Notes under the pieces: model-generated
The model's database searches: none
What the model was told of the DNA's origin: nothing
What the model saw: only the letters and a program-made list of their open reading frames with translations
Source of the DNA: Nocardioides alpinus
Lineage (GTDB): Bacteria > Actinomycetota > Actinomycetes > Propionibacteriales > Nocardioidaceae
Reading direction: 5' to 3'
DNA: 64,000 nucleotides
Assembly: GCF_900112035.1 (NCBI RefSeq)
Contig: NZ_FOKC01000001.1
Coordinates: 372,001 to 436,000 of the forward strand
Made by a program: the position numbers and the translations under genes
In this document: positions 30,392-39,081 of the stretch, in pieces
How the letters are laid out: every line of letters starts with the position of its first letter
Numbering within the stretch: position 1 is the stretch's first letter

Positions 30392-30792
30392 GGCCCTGAG
30401 GGTGCGCAGGACCGAGGCGGCCCGACCGCGTCCGGACGTGCGGCTGCGGCGGCCGAGGTGGGGGAACCTCGACCGCCGCTACTGGTGCGCGTCGCCCGTG
30501 GTGGCGAGGCGTGGGGGTCCCGCGCCACCGATGCGGCCAGAGGCCTCTGCAGGGACAACTTTGAGTGCGGCGAACCAGTAACTTGCACCGATTCGAGAGT
30601 ACGACCCGGGAAGGACGGCGCCAATCCCACCGAGTGGGTATCTGCGGGCCGTCCGTCATGGCGCCGTCAGGGCGGCCCTGCAGGGCTTTCGCTGATTTGC
30701 GGCATGCCCCGCTCCCGCGCCGTTCCTAGGCTCTCGACCACGAGGGCAGCTGGGGTGCCCGTGGGGAAAGACAGCGGGGAGGGGTCCGTCAG
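30392..30792 (+). other. 401-bp leader/regulatory gap before the sugar transferase gene
   Basis: No gene is recognised here. Two stretches resemble the EPS palindrome: CCCACCGAGTGGGTAT at 30626-30641 (perfect CCCAC/GTGGG arms) and CGCTGATTTGCGGCATGCC at about 30690-30708, the latter 85 bp from the ATG. A short CGAGGT/ACCTCG inverted repeat at about 30459 could end the preceding transcript. Confidence 0.5.
30626..30641 (+). promoter_or_regulatory. palindromic EPS motif, copy C (upstream of sugar transferase)
   Basis: CCCACCGAGTGGGTAT: perfect 5-bp arms around CGA, followed by TAT as in the other copies. It lies 152 bp before the ATG. A second, weaker candidate lies at 30690-30708, and either could be the functional site. 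Confidence 0.4.
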
Positions 30793-32274
30793 ATGACGCA
30801 GACCACAGTCGGTAGGAGCACACCTGGGGCAGCGTTGCCGCTGCCGCGGATCCCGCGACCGCGCGGGCTCCAGCAGCTGGTGCCACCGCCACTGCTCGCA
30901 CCGGTCCCCCCGGTGCCAGACGTCACGGTCGTCCCTCCGGCGCTCACTCCTCGCCGGGGCGTGAGCCGCCCCGCCGTCGCCCTCGACACGGCGCTGTCAC
31001 TGGCGCTCGGCGCCACCGCGGCGGCACTGGGCGTGCTGGCTGCCCCGGTCGCGCTCACCGCCGCGCTGGCCTGGCCGCTCCTGCTCCTCGCCACCGGTCA
31101 CTACCGTCACGTCGGGCTCGGCGAGAGCCGGCTGACCCCTCCGCTGCGCATCCTCGGCACGGGAGCGCGCGCCGCGGTGCTGGCGCTCGCGCTGGCCCCC
31201 TGGTTCGTGACCGCCGACGCCGTGGCCCTTGCCGCACTGGTCGCCGTCCTCAGCGTCGCCAGCACGGTCCCGTCCCTGGCAGGCATCGGCCGACGCCGAC
31301 CGCGGGTGGTGCTGGTCGGGCGACCGCGCGACGTACGTGAGGCACTGGCCGAGCTGCGGACGGCCGACAACCACGAGGTCGTCGCCGCGTGCCTGACCCG
31401 CTCGTCCAAGATCCCGCTCGGCGACCTGCCGACGTACCTCGGCTTCGAGGCCACTTCCGCCGTCGCCGCCCACCACCGTGCGGACGCCCTGGTGGTGCTC
31501 CCGGGCGCGCGCCTCACCCACGCCCAGGTGCGCCGCCTGCACTGGTCGCTGGCCGGGGTGGGCGCCGACCTCTACCTCGGCACCGGGCTCCTCGACGTGG
31601 AACCGCAGCGCACCCGCGTGGTGTCCACCGCAGGCGTCGACCTGCTGCACGTCACCAGCCCGGTGCTGCACGGGCCGCGCCGCCTCCTCAAGGACGTCGT
31701 CGAGCGCTCGCTCGCCCTCGTCGTGCTGGTGATGACCCTGCCGCTCCTCGCACTCCTGTGCGTGGCGATCCGCCGGGAGACTCCCGGTCCCGCCCTGTTC
31801 CGCCAGGAGCGCGTCGGCCTCGACGGCGTGCCGTTCACCATGTTCAAGCTGCGCTCGATGGGCAACGACGCGGAGGACGAGCGGTCCGAGCTGGTCGCCC
31901 ACAACGAGGGCGACGGCATCCTGTTCAAGATCAGGATCGACCCCCGGATCACCCCCCTCGGGCGCCAGCTGCGTCGCTACTCCCTCGACGAGCTCCCCCA
32001 GCTCTGGAACGTCGTGCGCGGCGACATGTCGCTGGTCGGTCCGCGGCCCGCGCTGCCGAGCGAGGTCGCCCGCTACGACATCGACCCGCGCCGGCGGCTG
32101 GTCGTCAAGCCCGGGGTGACCGGCCTCTGGCAGGTCTCGGGTCGCTCGGACCTCAGCTGGGAGGAGTCGGTCCGGCTGGACCTCAGGTACGTCGACAACT
32201 GGTCGTTGCGCCTCGACGTCTCGATCCTGGCCCGCACCGTCCAGGCCGTGCTGGGGCACCGCGGTGCCTACTGA
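30793..32274 (+). CDS. polyprenyl-phosphate sugar-1-phosphate transferase (WbaP/EpsL type)
   Basis: A 493-residue initiating enzyme that moves a sugar-1-phosphate from a nucleotide sugar to undecaprenyl phosphate at the membrane. The N-terminal half has several hydrophobic helices and a degenerate nucleotide-binding-like domain (VVLVGRPRDVREALAEL). The C-terminal catalytic domain follows one reentrant helix: RRLLKDVVERSLAL, GPALFRQERVG, MFKLRSM, DPRITPLGRQLRRYSLDELPQLWNV, GDMSLVGPRP and KPGVTGLWQVSGRSDLSW. The RBS GGGGAGGGG is strong. It starts a four-gene unit and probably commits the repeat unit of the EPS; the sugar is unknown. Confidence 0.93.
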   Translation: MTQTTVGRSTPGAALPLPRIPRPRGLQQLVPPPLLAPVPPVPDVTVVPPALTPRRGVSRPAVALDTALSLALGATAAALGVLAAPVALTAALAWPLLLLATGHYRHVGLGESRLTPPLRILGTGARAAVLALALAPWFVTADAVALAALVAVLSVASTVPSLAGIGRRRPRVVLVGRPRDVREALAELRTADNHEVVAACLTRSSKIPLGDLPTYLGFEATSAVAAHHRADALVVLPGARLTHAQVRRLHWSLAGVGADLYLGTGLLDVEPQRTRVVSTAGVDLLHVTSPVLHGPRRLLKDVVERSLALVVLVMTLPLLALLCVAIRRETPGPALFRQERVGLDGVPFTMFKLRSMGNDAEDERSELVAHNEGDGILFKIRIDPRITPLGRQLRRYSLDELPQLWNVVRGDMSLVGPRPALPSEVARYDIDPRRRLVVKPGVTGLWQVSGRSDLSWEESVRLDLRYVDNWSLRLDVSILARTVQAVLGHRGAY

Positions 32275-33007
32275 GGGCACGAGCATCCTCCGGTCGGTCG
32301 TGGTCGTCGCCGCGACGAGCCTGCTCCTCGCCGGCTGCGGGGGCGGCGCACCGTCACCCGGCGCCGACGCGCCCGCGTCGCCGGCCACCACGCCCGGATC
32401 CACCTCCAGCCCGACACCGAGCTCGACACCCAGCTCGACACCCGGATCCAAGGCGACATCGACACCTGAGCCCACCGACGAGCCCACCGGCGAGCCCACC
32501 GACGAGCCCACCGAAAGCCCGTCGCCGTCCAGGTCCGCCTCCGCCTCCGGCTCCGGCGCCGGCTCCGGGCTCGAGATGCCGGAGGCTCCCGAGCCGACGG
32601 TGACCAGCCTGGCCGAGCTCCTCGAGGACGTGCGCACCGATCCCCTCGTGACGGCTCCGCTGCCGCGCGCCGCCGACGCACGGGGGCGCCTCGCGACGGG
32701 CTTCCCCGCCGTGCTTCGACCCACCCGGGCCAGCCGGGTCGACTCCAGCAGCGTGTCCCCGGCGGGCCCCCGCCTGCAGGTCGCCCTGGTCGGCTCCACC
32801 TCGCTGGCACCCGCGGACGTGCTCATGGCCTACCGCACCCGACTCGCCGGTCGAGGGCTGACCGAGCTGGCCGCGCCGGCCACGTCCGCCGGCTCGGAGG
32901 CCGCCGCCTTCAGGCGCGGACGCAGTGTCGTGACGATCACCGTCACCACGCAGGGATCCGGCACGGGCTACTCACTGCACGCCTCGCTCCATACCGGAGG
33001 CGAGTGA
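32264..33007 (+). CDS. Pro/Thr/Ser-rich lipoprotein
   Basis: A 247-residue lipoprotein starting at a GTG 11 bp inside the end of the sugar transferase gene. The signal peptide ends in lipobox LLLAGC. Residues about 30-95 are a disordered Ser/Thr/Pro/Glu tract with SSTP and TDEPTGEP-type repeats, probably a wall spacer. The C-terminal 120 residues form a small globular domain (PRLQVALVGSTSLAPADVLMAYRTRLAGRG) that I cannot name. The overlap suggests coupled translation and a role in EPS assembly or display (inference). Confidence 0.75.
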   Translation: MPTEGTSILRSVVVVAATSLLLAGCGGGAPSPGADAPASPATTPGSTSSPTPSSTPSSTPGSKATSTPEPTDEPTGEPTDEPTESPSPSRSASASGSGAGSGLEMPEAPEPTVTSLAELLEDVRTDPLVTAPLPRAADARGRLATGFPAVLRPTRASRVDSSSVSPAGPRLQVALVGSTSLAPADVLMAYRTRLAGRGLTELAAPATSAGSEAAAFRRGRSVVTITVTTQGSGTGYSLHASLHTGGE

Positions 33008-34278
33008 GCCGGATGTACATCTCCGTCCGCGACCGGCCGGCCACCGGCGAGGAGTCCCGCTCCGGGACGACCGTCACCACGCCACCGGTCGGCCGCGTGG
33101 TCATCATCCTGGGCGTGGTCTCGCTGCTGACCGACGTCTCGTCGGAGTCGGTCTCGGCGATCCTGCCGCTCTACCTCACCCTCGTCGTCGGCCTCACCCC
33201 AGTGGCGTACGGCCTCATCGACGGGCTCTACCAGGGCGTGAGCGCGCTCGTGCGCCTCGGCGGCGGCTGGGTCGCGGACGCGACGGACCGGCCGAAGTGG
33301 GTCGCGTTCCTCGGCTACGGCCTCTCCGCCGTCGCCCGCGTCTTCCTGCTCTTCGCCTCGGGCGCCGCCGGCATCGCCGCCGTCGTCACCGCCGACCGCA
33401 TCGGCAAGGGGATCCGGACGGCGCCGCGGGACGCGATGATCAGCACGTCGACCCCTGCCGAGCACCTCGGTCGCGCCTTCGGCGTGCACCGGATGCTCGA
33501 CACGATCGGCGCCGCGCTCGGCCCGCTCATCGCCTTCGGGATCCTGGTGCTGGTGCCGGACGGCTACTCGGTCGTCCTCGTCGTCTCGCTCGCCTTCGCG
33601 CTCGCCGGGGTGGCCCTGCTCGGCCTGCTCGGCCCCGACGTGAGGAGTCGGCGCGAGGCAGCAGCACAGTCGGGGCCGACGCCCCCGCCCTTCCGGTGGC
33701 GCGACCTGACCGACCGCAGGCTGCGGCCCCTGCTCGTGATCGCCGGGGTCCTGGGCCTGCTGACCGTCGGCGACGGCTTCATCTACCTCGCGCTCCTCGA
33801 CCACGGCGGCGTCAACGTCTCGTGGTTCCCGCTGTTCTACGTCGGCACCAACCTGGCCTACCTGCTGCTCGCCGTGCCGGTGGGCCGGCTGGCCGACCGC
33901 GTCGGTCGGGCCCGGATCCTGGTCGTCGGCCACCTCGCCCTGGTCGGGGCCTACCTGTGCGCGGTCCTGCCCACCTCCACCGCTGCCGCCACGATCGGCA
34001 CGCTGGCGCTGCTGGGCACCTTCTACGCCGCCACCGACGGCGTGATCGCGGCCCTCGCCGGCCGGCTCGTCCCGGTGCAGGCGCGGACCAGCGGCATCGC
34101 CGCCGCCCAGACCGTGGTCGCGCTCGCCCGCATGCTCGCCTCGGCCGGGTTCGGACTGATGTGGCTGCTGCTCGGGCCGGCGACCGCGATGATCGTCGTC
34201 GCGGGGCTGCTGGCCGTGGCGATCCTCGCCGCCGCGTCCCGGGTGCGCCTGCTCGACACGGCCGAGGTCACGCCGTGA
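33004..34278 (+). CDS. major facilitator superfamily transporter
   Basis: A 424-residue membrane protein with about 12 helices. Early segments read VVSLLTDVSSESVSAILPLYL and YGLIDGLYQGVSALVRLGGGWVAD, and the first-half loop ADRIGKGIRTAPRDAMIS is typical of an MFS subgroup annotated as YfcJ/fosmidomycin-like. No substrate can be assigned. The GTG start overlaps the lipoprotein stop by 4 bp, which ties it to this operon, possibly as an exporter (inference). Confidence 0.87.
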   Translation: MSRMYISVRDRPATGEESRSGTTVTTPPVGRVVIILGVVSLLTDVSSESVSAILPLYLTLVVGLTPVAYGLIDGLYQGVSALVRLGGGWVADATDRPKWVAFLGYGLSAVARVFLLFASGAAGIAAVVTADRIGKGIRTAPRDAMISTSTPAEHLGRAFGVHRMLDTIGAALGPLIAFGILVLVPDGYSVVLVVSLAFALAGVALLGLLGPDVRSRREAAAQSGPTPPPFRWRDLTDRRLRPLLVIAGVLGLLTVGDGFIYLALLDHGGVNVSWFPLFYVGTNLAYLLLAVPVGRLADRVGRARILVVGHLALVGAYLCAVLPTSTAAATIGTLALLGTFYAATDGVIAALAGRLVPVQARTSGIAAAQTVVALARMLASAGFGLMWLLLGPATAMIVVAGLLAVAILAAASRVRLLDTAEVTP

Positions 34279-34285
34279 GCCCGGC

Positions 34286-35302
34286 ATGAGCACCCGCGCA
34301 CGCGTGCTGTGGTTCGCCGTCATCGTGGTGGCCCTGGTCGTCGGCGCCGGGGTGTACGGCGTCGTCGAGGGACGCGAGGTGCGCGCACAGCGAGCTGCCG
34401 AGCCGGAGGCTCCGGCAGCGCCCGTCGCGGAGGTGACCGACGGGCCGAGGATCGTCTTCCGCCACACCGGGCTCGACAACGAGTACGGCACCGTGGCGAT
34501 CGTGAGCGCCGACGACCCCGGCGGCGCACGCGCCTTCACCGGCGTGACCTGCGACCGGGTCGCCGCGCGGGCCGAGGGCGCCTCGTGCCTCGTGACGGAC
34601 CCCAGCCTCGCGGCGTCGTACGAGGTGCGCGAGCTGGACGCGCAGTGGCAGCCGGTCGCCACGAACGCCCTCCCGGGACTCCCCAGCCGCACCCGCCTGT
34701 CACCGGACGGGTCGCTCGTGGCGACCACGGTGTTCGTGACCGGGCACTCCTACATGTCGACGGGCTTCTCCACCGCGACCGAGGTGCACGAGTTCGGCGG
34801 CGGCACCCGCTGGGGCAACCTGGAGAAGTTCCAGCTGGTCCTCGACGGGACCGAGGCCGACCCGGTCGACCGCAACATCTGGGGCGTCACCTTCGTCGAC
34901 GACGACACGTTCTACGCCACGGTGGGCACCGGGGGCCGCACCTACCTGGTGCAGGGCAGCCTCGGCAGCCGGACCCTCACGTCGGTGTCGCGCGACGCCG
35001 AGTGCCCGGCGTTGTCACCGGACGGATCGCGCGTCGCCTTCAAGGTCGACGTCGACCCCGGTCGACGCATCGTGTGGCAGATCGCCGTGCAGGACCTCGC
35101 CTCAGGCGAGCGCACGCTGCTCGAGGAGGGCCCGAGCGGCCTCGACGACCAGGTCGAGTGGCTCGACGACGACACGCTGCTCTACGGCATGCCGCGCGCG
35201 GACGAGCCGGGCGTGAGCGACGTCTGGTCGGTCGACACCAGCGCCGACGCCGCACCGTCGCTCCTCATCGAGCAGGCGTGGTCGCCGACGGTCGTGCGGT
35301 AG
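34286..35302 (+). CDS. membrane-anchored TolB-like propeller protein
   Basis: A 338-residue protein with one N-terminal transmembrane helix (VLWFAVIVVALVVGAGVYGVV) and an extracellular domain with propeller-like strands such as LSPDGSLVATT and LSPDGSRVAFKVD, as in TolB/WD40-like repeats. It has no catalytic motif. It is last in the sugar transferase - lipoprotein - MFS unit, 7 bp after the MFS gene, and ends 7 bp from the convergent asparagine-synthetase-like gene. Its role is unknown; a surface scaffold is plausible. Confidence 0.72.
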   Translation: MSTRARVLWFAVIVVALVVGAGVYGVVEGREVRAQRAAEPEAPAAPVAEVTDGPRIVFRHTGLDNEYGTVAIVSADDPGGARAFTGVTCDRVAARAEGASCLVTDPSLAASYEVRELDAQWQPVATNALPGLPSRTRLSPDGSLVATTVFVTGHSYMSTGFSTATEVHEFGGGTRWGNLEKFQLVLDGTEADPVDRNIWGVTFVDDDTFYATVGTGGRTYLVQGSLGSRTLTSVSRDAECPALSPDGSRVAFKVDVDPGRRIVWQIAVQDLASGERTLLEEGPSGLDDQVEWLDDDTLLYGMPRADEPGVSDVWSVDTSADAAPSLLIEQAWSPTVVR

Positions 35303-35309
35303 CTGTCGG

Positions 35310-37067
35310 TCAGGCAGACACGGACGTCTGACTCCGACTCGGGAGACAGGCCACGTTGAGCACGAAGGCGACGGTGCTGGGAGCCGGGTCGAGCTCGCCG
35401 CGAACCATGCGGTCGAGCCAGCTGTCGTCCAGGACGTGCTGCCCTCGAGCCCTGTCGAGCAGGTCGGGGTTCGCCCGCCAGTGGCGCAGCACCTTGGCGG
35501 CCAGCACCGTCCCACCGGCCGGCGGACGGGTGGAGTGGGCGAAGCGCTGACGCGCCTTGCTCGCCGCCTTCTGCGCCAGCGTCTGGATGCCCCGCACGCG
35601 ATCAGCGTGGCGAGGGTACGCGTACGCCTCAGGGGGCGGTCGTCCGTTCAGCGGCATGCGCCCGAGCTCTGGGTCCAATGCCATCTGCAACCGAGCGAGG
35701 AAGAGCGAGTTGCGCTTGCTGTCGGGCGACATCCCCTGGGCGATCGCAATGAAACGGTCATCGAGCATCGGGTTGACGACCGAGCGGTCCATGCAGACCG
35801 CCGTGTCCGTGACCCCGGCCCACCGCTGCATCCGCTGGTAGAGATAGAAGTCGTCGGTGGCGTCGAGCCAGTCCTTGCCGGTCCCCGCCATGAGGCCGTG
35901 GATCCGCTCGACGGCCCTCTCACGGGCGCCCTCGCGCATCGACGGCTCGAGCGACGCAGGATCGATTGCCTCGTTGGCGAACATGCGCCAGCTGGCCAGC
36001 CGCGCCACCCGCGCGCGGGTCACCGACGGGTCGCGGGGTCGGCCGAGGTAGTAGAAGCCCCTGGCCACCTCCCCGCCGAGGCCGGCGATCCGGTGTCCTT
36101 GGTCGAGGCGTCTCTCCGCCATGGTGAGCGCGGCCAGCGCCAGCGGGTCGGCCATGCCCTCGAGCCGCGCACTCGACTCGGTGCACAGGTCGTAGGCCGC
36201 CGCAGGGTCGAGGCCCTCGAGGCTGTCGAGTGCCTCCACGTGGTGGCGCGCTCCGGTGCGGGCGCAGATCTCCGCCGCGATGCTGACGTCCTCGCTCCCG
36301 GGCACAGCAAGGGTAACGGCAGCCAGCCCTCGCCGAAGGTCTGGAGGGATGGCACTGAGCAGGATGCGGGAATCCTGACCACCCGTGAGCTGCAGGGTGG
36401 CGTCCGGGTGGTCGCCGAGGTAGGCGGAGAGGTTCGTGCGCAGCAGCTCGGCGGCCTGCTCGACCGCGTCGTCCAACGAGAGCGGCTCGGGTGTCGGACG
36501 GTCGCCTCCGTGGATGGTCAACTCGCCGGCGCCGAGCTGGGCCACCGCCCCCGGGGCCAGCTTGGAGACGCCGTCGAACAGAGTCCACTGCCCGACCTGC
36601 CAGCCGACCAGGCTCTGCAACGACATCGACTCGCGGTCGATGTCTCGGCCGCCGAGCACCGCGAGGAGGCGGGCGGAGGTGCTGATCGCAGCCCACCCCC
36701 TGCCTTCCGCGTGGTAGACGTGACGGAAGCCCAGAGCGTCAGTGACAGCCACTGCCTCCTCGCGCGCGGGGCCCGTCCGCAGGGCCGCGAACGGCGGCAG
36801 CACCTCGGCCAGGGCGGCGACGTCGCGACGGGCGAGCAGCTCGGCGACGTCCTGCGGGAGGGCGTCCCGTTCGTGCCTGCGGGCACCTCGACTGAGCATC
36901 CAGCCGTCGTCGACCGTCGGCCCCAGGTCGCCCCAGGCGGCCACCGCCAGGGAGCCGTCCTCGCGCACGGTGGCGTCCGGGACGCCGGCATGGCTTAGGG
37001 CAGCGCCCAGGTCAGGCGTCGACCCGGGCACGCCTCCACGCGATAGGACCAGCACCCCCTGCTGCAT
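35310..37067 (-). CDS. asparagine-synthetase-like protein, glutaminase domain degenerate
   Basis: About 585 residues from the ATG at 37067 (a GTG at 37100 is also in frame). The synthetase half keeps an intact pyrophosphate loop, LQLTGGQDSRILLSAI (TGGQDSR at about 228-234), and DVSIAAEICARTGARHH. The N-terminal half starts MQQGVLVL, so it lacks the Cys2 nucleophile and normal RGPD motif, although the amidotransferase-like fold is hinted at by AISTSARLLAVLGG. It resembles beta-lactam-synthetase or lasso-cyclase-like AsnB relatives in keeping adenylation chemistry without glutaminase (inference). It has its own upstream palindrome. Confidence 0.8.
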   Translation of the reverse strand: MQQGVLVLSRGGVPGSTPDLGAALSHAGVPDATVREDGSLAVAAWGDLGPTVDDGWMLSRGARRHERDALPQDVAELLARRDVAALAEVLPPFAALRTGPAREEAVAVTDALGFRHVYHAEGRGWAAISTSARLLAVLGGRDIDRESMSLQSLVGWQVGQWTLFDGVSKLAPGAVAQLGAGELTIHGGDRPTPEPLSLDDAVEQAAELLRTNLSAYLGDHPDATLQLTGGQDSRILLSAIPPDLRRGLAAVTLAVPGSEDVSIAAEICARTGARHHVEALDSLEGLDPAAAYDLCTESSARLEGMADPLALAALTMAERRLDQGHRIAGLGGEVARGFYYLGRPRDPSVTRARVARLASWRMFANEAIDPASLEPSMREGARERAVERIHGLMAGTGKDWLDATDDFYLYQRMQRWAGVTDTAVCMDRSVVNPMLDDRFIAIAQGMSPDSKRNSLFLARLQMALDPELGRMPLNGRPPPEAYAYPRHADRVRGIQTLAQKAASKARQRFAHSTRPPAGGTVLAAKVLRHWRANPDLLDRARGQHVLDDSWLDRMVRGELDPAPSTVAFVLNVACLPSRSQTSVSA

Positions 37068-37101
37068 GCACCCACCATAGGAGAGCGCGCCGGCTCGCAC
37101 G

Positions 37102-37114
37102 TCCCGAATTTGGA
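37102..37114 (-). promoter_or_regulatory. palindromic EPS motif, copy D
   Basis: Minus strand TCCAAATTCGGGA, 35 bp upstream of the second asparagine-synthetase-like gene. The left arm is weak and the right arm is good. Confidence 0.45.
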
Positions 37115-37145
37115 TGGTCTCCCTCCCGGACGCGTGACCCGCTGG

Positions 37146-38582
37146 TCAGGAGGGGCTGACCGGCGTCCCGTCGTCCCAGACGTTGCCCGACCACACGTTG
37201 CCGGGCGCGTTCCCGTCGAAGTCGGTGATGGGCCACCAGTAGCCGCACTTCCCACCGCTGCCACGCGTAAACACGTTGTCGATGAACCTGATGTTGGCCG
37301 TGGCGTCGGAGTACGGCTTGCCACCGGAGGCTCCGCCGTAGGCACACGTGCCCCCGGTCGAGGGGAGGAAGAGGTTGTTCTGGATCAGGTTGTCGCGCAC
37401 CGGGGCGAAGTCGCCGTAGCCGGTCAGGCCGGCGGAGCAGCCCGCGTCCGGGGGCACGTTGGGTGCGTCGCACGTGATCGTGTTGTGGATCAGCGTCGTG
37501 TTCTGCTCCATCCGGATCCCCGACTCGTGGTGGACCCCGGTCTCGTCCGTCATCTGTCCGTGCACGTAAGAGTCGCGGATGGTGCAGTTCTTCGCGCAGG
37601 ACATCGACCGGCTACCGCCGACGACGTGGACGCGGGTGGCGGTGAAGTTGTAGGCCTCGAGCCCCGTGCCCGCCCGGTCGCCGGCGTTGATGTCGGTATC
37701 GGTGATGGTCAGGCTGGCGTCCTCCTCGATGCTCACGTTGCCGCTGATCGACGACCGGCTGATCGTCACGTCGGGCGCGAGGATCCTCAGCGATCCGTCG
37801 ACCTGCTTGGCGTCGATCACGGTGCCGGGCGTCTGGATCGTCAACGGACCCGTGTAGGGAGTCAGCGCAGTGCCGGCCGGCACACCCGTGTTGTCGGCGT
37901 TGGGCCAGCCCGTGGGCGTCGGCTCAGGCGGATCCGTGATCACCGGGGCCGGGACGAAGAGGACGTCCACCCAGTAGTTGGACTTGCGCCAGGCCTTCTT
38001 GGGGAATCCCGACGTCCCGCCGTGTCGACGTACGCCGACACGCTCTCCACCTGTCTGCAGGACACCACGGACCCGGGACTTGCGCAGGCCGCGCGCGGTC
38101 ATCGCGTAGCGACCCTTGGGCGCGAACGCCGACACTGTGTAGGTCCGGTTGGCAAGCACCTCGACAGGAGAGGTGAACCGCACCGTCACCCAGCCCTTGC
38201 CGGCGTGGGGGGCGATCTTGGCGGTCGCAAGACGCTCGCCGCGGGCGTTCCACAGCGACGCGCGTCGAGGTGTAGCACCGGAGGCCCGCGCGACCTTGTA
38301 GACCTCGACGCCGGTGACGCTTCCTGCGCTGGTGGCGACGAACTGGAGACCCACCTCCGTGGGACGCCGGTTGCGGACCTTGGTCACTTGTCGCGGCTTG
38401 GACGTGGCGAAGAGCCCGAGCTCCTCGGCCGTCGCCCAGGCTGTGGGCTCGGCATCGGCTGGCTGGGACGACGCAGGAGCGACGGCCGCGCCAGCCAGGA
38501 CCAATGCGGCCGTCAGTACGAGCGCCAGTGGCGCGGCGAGCGCGCGTGAGCACGCGGACATGGAGCGGGGGGAGGTGGACAT
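37146..38582 (-). CDS. exported DUF4082 plus right-handed beta-helix protein
   Basis: A 478-residue secreted protein. A signal peptide (hydrophobic stretch ending VAPASS) precedes a DUF4082 domain at about 60-215 (SLWNARGERLATAKI, GWVTVRFTSPVEVLANRTYTVSAF, SNYWVDVLF). A Pro-rich hinge follows, then a parallel beta-helix at about 240-475 with short repeating turns (ISRSSISGNVSIEED, TITDTDINA, IRDSYVHG, IHNTITC), as in pectate-lyase-like folds. Beta-helix proteins in polysaccharide loci often cleave or bind the polymer; the active-site residues cannot be assigned here. The same DUF4082 occurs four times in the 47.5-52.3 kb gene. Confidence 0.83.
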   Translation of the reverse strand: MSTSPRSMSACSRALAAPLALVLTAALVLAGAAVAPASSQPADAEPTAWATAEELGLFATSKPRQVTKVRNRRPTEVGLQFVATSAGSVTGVEVYKVARASGATPRRASLWNARGERLATAKIAPHAGKGWVTVRFTSPVEVLANRTYTVSAFAPKGRYAMTARGLRKSRVRGVLQTGGERVGVRRHGGTSGFPKKAWRKSNYWVDVLFVPAPVITDPPEPTPTGWPNADNTGVPAGTALTPYTGPLTIQTPGTVIDAKQVDGSLRILAPDVTISRSSISGNVSIEEDASLTITDTDINAGDRAGTGLEAYNFTATRVHVVGGSRSMSCAKNCTIRDSYVHGQMTDETGVHHESGIRMEQNTTLIHNTITCDAPNVPPDAGCSAGLTGYGDFAPVRDNLIQNNLFLPSTGGTCAYGGASGGKPYSDATANIRFIDNVFTRGSGGKCGYWWPITDFDGNAPGNVWSGNVWDDGTPVSPS

Positions 38583-38723
38583 GCAGAACTGCCTCTGACC
38601 GTCGGGGGTGTCGGTTGCGGGCTCACTATGGCCGCTCACGCGGATCACGGCAAAGGGGCATCCGCCCGGTTGCAGTCGCCGACCAGTGGTGCGCTCGCAT
38701 CGTCGCAGGTCAGCCGCGCGCGC

Positions 38724-38740
38724 TATCCCAAACTGGGGAA
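38724..38740 (-). promoter_or_regulatory. palindromic EPS motif, copy E
   Basis: Minus strand TTCCCCAGTTTGGGATA, 142 bp upstream of the beta-helix protein gene. One of the best copies (CCCCA-GTT-TGGGA, followed by TA). Confidence 0.6.
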
Positions 38741-38756
38741 ATGGGAGGCGTGCGGC

Positions 38757-39029
38757 TCATGAAGTCCCCGACAACTGCTTGGACGCCACGAAATCGGCCA
38801 GGTTCCCGACCGTCTCGAAGACCTCTCCGGTGACGTCGTCGTCGGCAACCTCGATATCGAACCTGTCCTCGAGGGCCGACGCAAGCTCCACCACGCCGAG
38901 GGAGTCGAGCTCGGGGAGCTCACCGAAGAGCGGGGTCGAGGCATCGATGGTCGAGGCCTGGTCCTCGATGCCCAAGGTGCTCACGAGCACCTCGATCACC
39001 GCGTTGACGTGGTCGGGGGTGGACTGCAT
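38757..39029 (-). CDS. acyl carrier protein
   Basis: A 90-residue helical carrier protein from the ATG at 39029. The phosphopantetheine site is Ser43 in PELDSLGVVELASALE; VADDDVTGEVFETVGNLADFV completes the fold. It is the last gene of the unit that starts at 42.8 kb with the GNAT, ligase and decarboxylase genes, so it probably carries the acyl or aminoacyl group activated by the ligase (inference). Confidence 0.93.
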   Translation of the reverse strand: MQSTPDHVNAVIEVLVSTLGIEDQASTIDASTPLFGELPELDSLGVVELASALEDRFDIEVADDDVTGEVFETVGNLADFVASKQLSGTS

Positions 39030-39081
39030 GGCTGCCTCCGGATCGTTGGGGCGTTCGGGTGGTTGGTCGGTGCTGCAACGG

